Source: Adhaeribacter rhizoryzae
Lineage (GTDB): Bacteria > Bacteroidota > Bacteroidia > Cytophagales > Hymenobacteraceae
Length of the DNA: 64,000 bases
Reading direction: 5' to 3'
Assembly (NCBI RefSeq): GCF_008629685.1
Contig: NZ_VWSF01000016.1
Span: 82,932-146,931, forward strand
Shown: piece after piece, positions 36,701 through 42,984 of the stretch
How positions within the stretch are numbered: position 1 is the stretch's first letter
Layout of the letters: every line of letters begins with the position of its first letter
The notes under the pieces: model-generated
The model's input: only the letters and a program-made list of their open reading frames with translations
Databases searched by the model: none
Told to the model about the DNA's origin: nothing
Made by a program: the position numbers and the translations under genes

Positions 36701-37210
36701 AGTGGTGGCAGTACCATTGGTGGTGCCCTTTACCAAAACGGTAACACCAGGCAAAGGCGAATTATCTTCTTTGGCCGTTACCTTGCCCTTTACGGTAATT
36801 TGTTTTGCATCGGTGGTGCTGGCTGGTGCGGCAGTAGTTACGGGCGTGGCCAGTTGTTGAATGACAAAGTAGTTCTCAGCGGCTTTTTTTACACCAAGGT
36901 TTAAAGGCGCTAATAATACCTTTAACTCTGCTTCTAACCGGCCTTTTTTAATATCTGAGCCAGATTTCGCGATGTACTTGTGCTGAATAAGTTCCGGGTC
37001 GTACATAAACCTGACTTTCTGCGTAGTTTCCAGCCGGTTTAGCACCTCCTGCAATGTATAAGATGCTTTGTTGGCCTGAACCGTGTGGGTTTGCCGGGTA
37101 TTGGCAGCCACACTGCTAAAAGAAACCTGCTGGGCCTGTACCCAGGGCAGACTAAAAGCCAGCCCAATGGCCGTGGTAAGCCATTTTTTCTTGCGTAATG
37201 TTTGTTTCAT
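33782..37210 (-). CDS. SusC/RagA TonB-linked outer-membrane transporter with STN domain
   Basis: A 1142-residue SusC. I start it at the ATG at 37210 (MKQTLRKKKWLTTAIGLAFSLPWVQAQ), which begins the signal peptide; an upstream ATG at 37252 adds 14 residues. An STN domain (about 45-120, YTLQEVLNRLETTQKVRFMYD) precedes the CarboxypepD_reg-like domain (KGKVTAKEDNSPLPGVTVLV), the plug (GVSTFGGGANPLILVDGVERP, YGIRGANGVILVTTRRG) and a large barrel. The STN domain implies that substrate binding is signalled to the FecR anti-sigma factor encoded next to it. The plug and barrel import oligosaccharides with the downstream SusD. Confidence 0.95.
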   Translation of the reverse strand: MKQTLRKKKWLTTAIGLAFSLPWVQAQQVSFSSVAANTRQTHTVQANKASYTLQEVLNRLETTQKVRFMYDPELIQHKYIAKSGSDIKKGRLEAELKVLLAPLNLGVKKAAENYFVIQQLATPVTTAAPASTTDAKQITVKGKVTAKEDNSPLPGVTVLVKGTTNGTATTTDGNYSLVVAENNATLVFSFVGYKTQEVAINNRTQVNVALEVDASSLEEVQIVAYGEQKKESVVGAISTVKVKEITTPTRNLQNALAGKVAGVIAVQRSGEPGYDDAQFWIRGVSTFGGGANPLILVDGVERPISNIEPEEIETFSILKDAAATAVYGIRGANGVILVTTRRGTKEKPSISLKVERGIVGATMLPDLVDGPTYLELYNEAQLATNPNFVTPYTPEYIEKTRSGEDPYLYPNVNWMDMMMKDWSNNQRANLNITGGGDVAKYFVSATYYDEDGIWKGDNLNTYNTNIKLKRYNFRANTDINLNKDTELSLGIGGILVTSNYPGRSAADIWGNNGGIMMNTPIGYAPFYPDPTNPNKIIYGGVNGIGNPYQHLTGAGFTTEWRNNIQSDLTLRHDLSRFVKGLKLMGKFAFDGYNYHNIQRVRGSNDDSGDRWALNGRDANGNLILTKFYDGVDDLPYNRNSGGNRRIYTQANINYDRTFGNHTIAGLVLYNQQDYQVGDAANAINALPFRLQGLVSRVSYGFKERYFAEFNAGYNGSENFAKGHRYGFFPAYALGWIVSEEPFFKNNINLVDFLKFRGSFGYKGNDQLGQSNGSVRRFAYITTVGTGNGGYTFGDANQNGFNGRGEDQWGANLTWEREREINVGIEARFLRGFYLQADVFKRHRTGIFLQRNALPAIMGLQNNPWGNLGEFENQGIDATLEYRKKIGQVDVTLRGNYTFARNNLLNNDEPDWAYTYQNRKGKRLNQPFGLIADGLFQDQEDINASPTHTFGPVRPGDLKYKDINGDGVVNAFDEVAIGNPSTPEIVYGFGTTLNYKGFDLSAFFQGTGNMDFMLSGNGWFPFVQGGLRGNLNENALDRWTPENPSQDVLFPRLSFGPNTNNYRSSTWWQRDASYLRLKTTELGYTIPKVITQRLKINTLRIYVSGFNLFTWSKFDYWDPELGNGNGSAYPIQRNFNAGINLNL

Positions 37211-37273
37211 AAAACTTGTTTGTGGTGAATATAAAATCAGGATGGCCACCATACATAGCCATCGTGGGTAATG

Positions 37274-38329
37274 CTATTTGGTGGCGGGTAAATCCGGCGC
37301 CGGTGTTTTACTTTTAATTAAAATATTATTTCCTTCTTGCTTAATATTAAGGTTGTAACCATCCTGGAGCCCTAAAAACAAAACCGATAAGTCATCGGCC
37401 GGAACAGTGCCGGTAAACTTTCGCTGCAGGATGCCCAGGTCTTCGGTCGTGATCTGCAGGTTGTAATTATCCCGGAGTAGCTGAAATATATTTTCCAGGC
37501 TTTCGGCTTTAAAGCTGAGTAAATTATTTTTCCAGGCCAGATAGTGTTCAGGGTCAACGGTTTCTCTGGTAAAGGTGGTGCCTTGGTGGTAGGTAACAAA
37601 GTCGCCGGGTTTTAGCAGCAAGGGTTTTTCGGCATTTTTAAGGCCCAGGCTAATTTTACCGGTCTGCAACAACACCTTTACGGCCTGGCGGCGGTGGTTT
37701 ACGTTAAAGGTGGTGCCCAGCACTTTAATATTTACCTTGCCGGCATGCACAATAAATTTCTGTTTGTTTTGCTTAGGTTGAATACTAAAGAATCCTTCCC
37801 CGGTAAGCCAAACCTCCCGATCCTGATCAGAGCCCCAATTATCATAATACCTAATGTTGCTATTGGCATTTAATAAAATTTTAGAGCCGTCCGGCAGCCG
37901 GAATTCTTTCCGTTCACCAAAGGTGGTAGCTAGGGTAACCGGCGTTGGGTTTTTCAGCCAGAACCAATACAAAGCGCCTGAAACTAATAATAGGGTAATC
38001 ATGGCCGCTGCCGCAAACCATGGCCGCCGGTAATTATTCAGGCTATAAACCCGGGCTGGTTCGGGGTTAGGTAAGCTGGCACGGGTAGTTTCTATTCTTT
38101 GCCAGAGCTGCTTTACTCTTGCTTCCGAAAAGTTATTTTGGGGTTGATTCAGGCTTAAAACAAGTTCCCGTGCCTTTTCTATTTCAACCTGCTTACCTGG
38201 ATTTTCCCGGAGAAAGTTCGTCCAGAAAGTGGTTTGGGCCGAATCATTTTCAACTACCCAGAGCCAAAATTTTTCGTCGTTGGCAAAGTCGTCGGCAGCA
38301 TAATATTTGTACTTATCAGTTGGCTCCAT
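37274..38329 (-). CDS. FecR-family anti-sigma factor
   Basis: A 351-residue inner-membrane regulator. The N-terminal cytoplasmic part (DFANDEKFWLWVVENDSA) should bind the ECF sigma factor. A membrane segment lies near residues 92-112 (WFAAAAMITLLLVSGALYWFW). The periplasmic FecR domain shows LATTFGERKEFRLPDGSKIL, EVWLTGEGFFSI and VLGTTFNVNHR, and the C-terminal STN-like region ends the protein. It lies directly upstream of SusC (63-base gap) and transmits the transporter signal. It is separated from the sigma factor gene by 453 bases, longer than usual. Confidence 0.93.
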   Translation of the reverse strand: MEPTDKYKYYAADDFANDEKFWLWVVENDSAQTTFWTNFLRENPGKQVEIEKARELVLSLNQPQNNFSEARVKQLWQRIETTRASLPNPEPARVYSLNNYRRPWFAAAAMITLLLVSGALYWFWLKNPTPVTLATTFGERKEFRLPDGSKILLNANSNIRYYDNWGSDQDREVWLTGEGFFSIQPKQNKQKFIVHAGKVNIKVLGTTFNVNHRRQAVKVLLQTGKISLGLKNAEKPLLLKPGDFVTYHQGTTFTRETVDPEHYLAWKNNLLSFKAESLENIFQLLRDNYNLQITTEDLGILQRKFTGTVPADDLSVLFLGLQDGYNLNIKQEGNNILIKSKTPAPDLPATK

Positions 38330-38782
38330 GTGGTAGTAACGTGGCGTGGTGCTTTTATTAGAACAGACACACTGCTACTTCTTTTTTGGACAAGTATTTA
38401 AATATATTTTTAAAATATATGAATTTACTAAGTAATATTTTAAAGAATTGCGATAATAGAAAAGATATGCCCTTTTTTATGAATAAAATATAAAGAAATA
38501 AGCTGCAAGTATATTCATTAGTTAAGCATGCGCGAAACTTACGAGAGGTGTTCTTATTTTAATGAGTAAGATTAGATTTAATAGGGTGAGGTTAAAAATT
38601 GTGGCAGACGTTTAGGCCAAGAATAAATTTGCGGGAAGTAAGCACGAAATTATTGAAATATTAAACTTTTATAAGCGCTACTGTTAAAGTTGTACTAGGA
38701 ACGGTCAAGCTCATTCTTCAAAATTACGTTAAACGCCAATTGCGCATGTTTACAATTAATGCGGGGTATGTAGGAAGAAAAA
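38330..38782. other. AT-rich gap between sigma and anti-sigma genes
   Basis: No gene is visible. A perfect 9-bp AT palindrome, ATATATTTT-T-AAAATATAT (38402-38420), lies 73 bases before the fecR-like start and may be part of its promoter or an operator. The length of the gap suggests that the anti-sigma/SusCD genes have their own promoter, possibly the target of the ECF factor. Confidence 0.6.
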
Positions 38783-39400
38783 CTAAATAGGAGGGAAGGA
38801 CAGGAAAATCAGGGTAAACAAATTTAAAAAGTTACTCTTCGCATTCTTCTTAAGAATATCTAAGCCCCGGCTAATTAATTTATATACGTTATCGGGTTTC
38901 AGGCCCATTATCCCGGAAATCTCCTGACACGATAAATTATTGTAGTACTTTAGTTCAATGGCCTGGCGCTGGTTGCCGGTAAGCAGGCCAAAAGCATTAT
39001 CAATATACGCTTTACGTTCCTCTTCTTCCTGCCAGTTTATGTAATTGGTTTCGGCAGAATTTTCGGCAGCGTGGTTATTAGTTTCGGTAGTTAATTCCTG
39101 CGGAACAAATATTTCGCGTCTTTTTAGCAGTTCCCGGAATATGCGCCGCTTAACTGCCGAAAACAAATAAAACTTAACCGATAGCGGCACCGCCAGTTTA
39201 CTTTTATGCTGCCACAAATAAATAAAAAGGTTATGAATGGTATCTTCTATTAGCACTTCATCCTTAGTATATTTTTTGGCATAACTATAAATAACCTGGA
39301 TGTGTGTTTCGTAAAGCCGGGCAAAAGCCAATTCATCTCCATTCTGAAACCGAACCCATAATTCTATGGCATCCTCTGGCTGTGGGGGACTTATTTTCAT
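38783..39400 (-). CDS. ECF-type RNA polymerase sigma factor
   Basis: A 205-residue sigma-70 family protein of the Bacteroidota ECF type. Region 2 is DELAFARLYETHIQVIYSYA through VLIEDTIHNLFIYLWQHKSK; region 4 is LTGNQRQAIELKYYNNLSCQEISGIMGLKPDNVYKLISRG with a helix-turn-helix. It directs polymerase to target promoters after release by the FecR-like anti-sigma. The predicted target is the SusC/SusD operon downstream. The ATG at 39400 gives the standard length. Confidence 0.93.
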   Translation of the reverse strand: MKISPPQPEDAIELWVRFQNGDELAFARLYETHIQVIYSYAKKYTKDEVLIEDTIHNLFIYLWQHKSKLAVPLSVKFYLFSAVKRRIFRELLKRREIFVPQELTTETNNHAAENSAETNYINWQEEEERKAYIDNAFGLLTGNQRQAIELKYYNNLSCQEISGIMGLKPDNVYKLISRGLDILKKNAKSNFLNLFTLIFLSFPPI

Positions 39401-39599
39401 GCTGAAGTAATAATAGCGGCTCCTACTTTATTTTATTATTGATGCAGAACTAAGTAAGCTTGCCGTAAGATACAATATTTAACTATAACTCTTTGTATTT
39501 ATACGGGTAAGAATAATAATTTATATTGTATTAATACTGGTAATGATGAGCCATAAATATAGATTAAGCGTATAAGATATAAACTTTAAAATATTGATA

Positions 39600-39917
39600 A
39601 TGAGGACTTTTATTTTAACCTTAATAGCGGGCTTATTTACACTGCTAAGTAACCAGGTAGCTGCCCAAACCACCGAAACAACGCCGGCCCAGACTGCCCC
39701 CGTGCAAACATCTGACCCGCAACAGGATAAACAACGCTTAGACGATGCCAAAAGACAAGCGCGGGAAGCCAAAAAAGAAGCCCGGAGAACCGAAGAACTA
39801 GACGATGCCGCCGATAAAATGGCTAAGCAAACCCAGAAAGCTGCTAAAACCGAAGCGCGTGCCCAACGTGCCCGTAAAAAAGCCGATAAAGCTGCCCGCA
39901 AAGCCAGCGATTTCTAA
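39600..39917 (+). CDS. Small exported Lys/Ala/Arg-rich coiled-coil protein
   Basis: A 105-residue protein with a Sec signal (MRTFILTLIAGLFTLLSNQVAAQ). After a Thr/Pro/Gln-rich linker, residues 45-105 are a continuous highly charged helix (QRLDDAKRQAREAKKEARR, RAQRARKKADKAARKASDF). The ATG at 39600 is chosen over a TTG at 39594. The extreme basic helix resembles histone H1-like tails but is exported, so it may bind acidic polymers or membranes in the periplasm. No family is recognised. A strong terminator follows. Confidence 0.65.
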   Translation: MRTFILTLIAGLFTLLSNQVAAQTTETTPAQTAPVQTSDPQQDKQRLDDAKRQAREAKKEARRTEELDDAADKMAKQTQKAAKTEARAQRARKKADKAARKASDF

Positions 39918-39979
39918 AATAGAAATTTAGCCGTAAGCTTATTTATTTCTACAAAACCTGACTTTGCATTTTTACAAAT

Positions 39980-40015
39980 AAAGCCTCCGGTATTTTATAT
40001 CGGAGGCTTTGTTTT
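39980..40015 (+). terminator. Rho-independent terminator
   Basis: AAAGCCTCCG / CGGAGGCTTT stem, 11-base loop, GTTTTG tail. It ends the small basic gene. Confidence 0.9.
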
Positions 40016-40031
40016 GCCGGAATATTTATTG

Positions 40032-40058
40032 AATACTACTATCAAATAGAAAATGCGC
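40032..40058. repeat. 27-base dispersed repeat, copy 2
   Basis: Matches 7468-7494 at 26 of 27 positions. Confidence 0.7.
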
Positions 40059-40175
40059 ATTAACTCTCATGTTAATATTTTCTAAAAAACGACCGCGCTT
40101 TAAGGCTATCCTTTTATGCAATTAAAAGCGAAGTATTATTTGATGATGGTGTTATGAATTGATTATAGGTGCTAA

Positions 40176-40219
40176 ACTTAAAAACCAGATTCAGGCTAGG
40201 CTAAATCTGGTTTTTAAGT
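40176..40219. terminator. Bidirectional terminator
   Basis: ACTTAAAAACCAGATT / AAATCTGGTTTTTAAGT, a long stem with a 10-base loop. It sits 119 bases past the stop of the minus-strand lipoprotein isomerase and can act on both strands. Confidence 0.85.
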
Positions 40220-40337
40220 AAGTAAAATACTGACTAGTGCTTGTCCAAGTTAATATTCAGCAAACTTATCCATCAAATAAGACATTACTGACCGAGTTAA
40301 TGGTAATTTTTAATGCATAATTTGGCGGAGCACCAGG

Positions 40338-41306
40338 CTATACGGTTAAGCCGGCCAAATAATTATAGTTCATGCGCATACTCTCGATAGAAGGACGGGT
40401 AAAGCTTTCCTGCTCTACTAAGTAATGTTTCATGCCGGCTTCTTTGGCAGCTTTTAATATTTGCTGGTAATTAATAGCGCCGCTACCAATTTCGGTATTT
40501 TTAGATTTGTCTTGCTTGTCCATGTCTTTCACGTGGCACAACGGGAACCGGTTAGGATATTTGCTGAAGTAAGCCAACGGATCTTGTCCGCCGTTTACTA
40601 CCCAGAAAAGATCCAGTTCGTATTTTACCAGCTCCGGATCGGTGTTCTCCAGCAAATAATCATATACCATTACATCGCCAATTTTTTCGAACTCAAAAGC
40701 GTGGTTGTGGTAGGCAAACTGTAAGCCGGCGTTTTTGGCAGTTTCGCCCGATTTATTAAACAATTCGGCGGTGCGTTTTAGGTCGTCGGTGGTTTTGCGC
40801 AGGCTGCCGTCCAGCGAAGAACAAGTAATATATTTCTGTCCGGTTTCGGCTGCTTTGGCTGCTAATTCCGGGAAATTCTGCATCAGGTTGGCCTGCTGCC
40901 AGGCACCCGGTTTGCTGTCTTTGTTACCGGAACCTACGTGGCTGCTAACCAGGGTAATGCCCATATCGCGCAGCATATCACCAAAAGCTTTGGCTTCCAT
41001 GCCATAATAATGGCCTTGCTGGCCCGGATACGATTCGGCTTCGGTGTAACCAATACTGGCCAGTTGCTGCAAGGTGCCTTTCAAATCTTTTTCCAGTACA
41101 TCTTTTACCGAATACAACTGCAGACCAATAGCGCCCAGGTTGCCTTTAGCGGCATTGTTGGCTCCGGCGTCAGCAGAATCGGCAGCGGCGGTTTCGTTTT
41201 CAGCACCAGCTTCGGTGTTGGTTTTCGGCGAATTACAGGCGGGCAATAACAAGGTGCCAAGGGCAAAAGCGCCGGCATGTTTCAAAAAGTTTCTTCTGTT
41301 CTTCAT
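40338..41306 (-). CDS. Tat-exported lipoprotein TIM-barrel isomerase/epimerase
   Basis: A 322-residue PF01261-type protein. MKNRRNFLKHAGAFALGTLL is a twin-arginine signal followed by the lipobox LPAC, so it is probably a lipid-anchored exported enzyme. An Asn/Ala/Glu-rich linker (residues 26-55) precedes the barrel, which starts IGLQLYSVKDVLEKDLKGT. Metal/catalytic strands are FAYHNHAFEFEK, VKYELDLFWVVNGG, LCHVKDMDK and YLVEQESF. It is a paralogue of the protein at 18434; duplication suggests two related substrates or locations. Likely substrates are keto-sugars or sugar acids. Confidence 0.85.
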   Translation of the reverse strand: MKNRRNFLKHAGAFALGTLLLPACNSPKTNTEAGAENETAAADSADAGANNAAKGNLGAIGLQLYSVKDVLEKDLKGTLQQLASIGYTEAESYPGQQGHYYGMEAKAFGDMLRDMGITLVSSHVGSGNKDSKPGAWQQANLMQNFPELAAKAAETGQKYITCSSLDGSLRKTTDDLKRTAELFNKSGETAKNAGLQFAYHNHAFEFEKIGDVMVYDYLLENTDPELVKYELDLFWVVNGGQDPLAYFSKYPNRFPLCHVKDMDKQDKSKNTEIGSGAINYQQILKAAKEAGMKHYLVEQESFTRPSIESMRMNYNYLAGLTV

Positions 41307-41484
41307 TAATTTTTTGAGGTGAACGTTAAGGTTAGCAATATTTTAAAAACGTAATCGGCACGGTTAAATATTAAGACCGGAAAGATAAGAGAAAATCTGT
41401 TTTCTTGCGAAAGCAATAATATTTTACCAACTCAACAGAAAAAGTAGTTGATGGCCTGATATAGTGGCAGCGGCTAATATTAAT

Positions 41485-42222
41485 TTAAGAAGGATTTACT
41501 TGTTTAAACATCCGGTCTATTTCTTCGCGCGAAGCAGCCCGTACTTGTTCGGCGGTGCCGTAGCCCAGTTCCAGTTCTTCGCGCTCTAAACCTTGCATAA
41601 CAGCATCGGCAAACTCGGGCAGTGGCACACCAAAATCGTGCAAACCGGGGCCGCCCAAATCGGTTTGTACGCCCGGCGGTACTATTTCAAATACCTGAAT
41701 GCGGGGTTTGCTTAACTGATGCCTTAACGATAAGGTAAAAGAATGAATGGCGGCTTTGGTAGCGCTGTAAACCGGTATCCAGGTAGCCGGCACAAAAGCC
41801 ACAATAGACGAAATATTGATAATGGCCGGGTGGTACTGGTTGCGCAGCAACGGAATAAACAAGACCGATAAATGGATAGGCGCTTCGAGGTTTACCATAA
41901 TTTCCTGGTGGGTTTCGCTCCAATCTTCTTCGTACTCGGCAAAACGCAGGCGGCGCTGAATACCGGCATTATTAACCAATATATTTACTTCCGGAAACTG
42001 CGTTTTAATTTTATGGAACAAGGCTATTCTATCTGCTTCCTGCCCAACATCGCACTGTAAGGTTTGCAGTTGCGGATGCGCCTGCTGGGCCTCTGTCAAG
42101 GCTTCCTGACTCAGATCGCAAATAATTACTTTGCTACCGGCCTGCAAAAAACGTTCGGCTAAAGCTAAGCCTATGCCGGAAGCACCACCGGTAATTAAAA
42201 CTGTGTTAGCAGAGAGGTTCAT
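41485..42222 (-). CDS. Short-chain dehydrogenase/reductase (DltE-like)
   Basis: A 245-residue cytoplasmic SDR. The cofactor motif TGGASGIG (11-18), NNAG (84-87), Ser138/139 and the YSATK motif (Tyr152, Lys156) form a complete classical SDR active site. CDLSQ after the second beta strand suggests NAD(H) preference. The C-terminal PPGVQTDLGGPG matches the DltE-like branch of uncertain substrate. It is transcribed away from the SusC/SusD pair, alone. Confidence 0.88.
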   Translation of the reverse strand: MNLSANTVLITGGASGIGLALAERFLQAGSKVIICDLSQEALTEAQQAHPQLQTLQCDVGQEADRIALFHKIKTQFPEVNILVNNAGIQRRLRFAEYEEDWSETHQEIMVNLEAPIHLSVLFIPLLRNQYHPAIINISSIVAFVPATWIPVYSATKAAIHSFTLSLRHQLSKPRIQVFEIVPPGVQTDLGGPGLHDFGVPLPEFADAVMQGLEREELELGYGTAEQVRAASREEIDRMFKQVNPS

Positions 42223-42633
42223 ATACTATAATATTAAGATAGTTATCTGTGCTGCTTTACCTTGTACGATGGCGGCGGCAATAAAGGCAAACAAAAATAA
42301 TATTAATAGCGGCAGTTACTTTTGGGTTTAGCCAGGCAAGCCGGGTTAGTAGCAGCAAATTAAACGCTATAGCAAGGTTAGCTATAATATTGAATTATTA
42401 AGGCCGGTAATAAAACCAGATAATCTAAATATACTAAATATTAACGGATTTTTACAACGATACTGAATATGGTAACAGTATCTTTGGCTGGTTCAGGAAA
42501 CATCAAGCGCCAGATAAATTCCGGTTTTTAATTCCTATTCAGCTTACCGCTTAAATCAAATATTAGCTTGCTGCTTAAGGGTACAGCAGCTTAAAAGTAA
42601 ATGTAAGATCTATCTAAAAACATGCGCAATATG

Positions 42634-42663
42634 TTGTGTAAATTAGATAAAATTATATATTTG
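42634..42663 (+). promoter_or_regulatory. Bacteroidota-type promoter candidate (TTG / TATATTTG)
   Basis: TATATTTG (42656-42663) matches the -7 consensus TAnnTTTG exactly. TTG (42634-42636) lies 19 bases upstream at the -33 position. Transcription would start near 42670, about 315 bases before the SusC start. Confidence 0.5.
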
Positions 42664-42669
42664 GTGAGG

Positions 42670-42807
42670 ATTGATGTAATAACACGATTATCAGAATATT
42701 AGGGGCTTGTGCCGGCCCTAAAATAGTGTTGTAACAATAGCTTAACTCCAGGTTATTTCTGCTACAGATAAATACAGGCTGTTTATCTGTAGCAGAAAGA
42801 TATTTTT
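42670..42807 (+). ncRNA. Candidate leader-derived small RNA (about 140 nt)
   Basis: This is the interval between the promoter candidate and the hairpin/T-tract at 42756-42807. It contains no meaningful open frame. It could be a stand-alone small RNA or an attenuated leader of the SusC gene. The boundaries are inferred; no family (for example a riboswitch) is recognised. Confidence 0.35.
42756..42807 (+). terminator. Strong hairpin with T-tract upstream of SusC
   Basis: Perfect 17-bp arms at 42756-42772 (TTTCTGCTACAGATAAA) and 42782-42798, a 9-base loop, then TATTTTTTC. No + strand gene precedes it, so it must end or attenuate a non-coding transcript from the intergenic region. Confidence 0.85.
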
Positions 42808-42984
42808 TCAAATTCTCTTTAGTGCCTTATTACCAAAGCAGTAGCTTTTAACGGCTGTAATAAGGAACAAGTACAAAGCTTTCAGGGTGTATCAGGATTA
42901 TCTTATAGCAAGATAATTTTAAAATATATACAACAAGTCGCTTACCATTCTTTATCCACCAAACAATTTTAATCATTTAAGCTT

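Larger units (their letters stand above)
39918..40337. other. Convergent intergenic region with two terminators and a dispersed repeat
   Basis: No gene is seen in this stretch. It has terminators at 39980-40015 and 40176-40219 and the second copy of the 27-base repeat (40032-40058). Confidence 0.75.
42223..42984. other. Long divergent intergenic region before the second SusC
   Basis: No protein gene is seen in these 762 bases. They hold a promoter candidate (42634-42663), a strong hairpin with T-tract (42756-42807) and a smaller palindrome, ATTATCTT-ATAGC-AAGATAAT (42897-42917). The layout suggests a structured leader or a separate small RNA upstream of SusC. Confidence 0.7.

Noticed and set aside
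42756..42807. Ordinary terminator of the neighbouring SDR gene
   Set aside because: The SDR gene is on the opposite strand and transcribed away from this site, so the hairpin cannot end its transcript.
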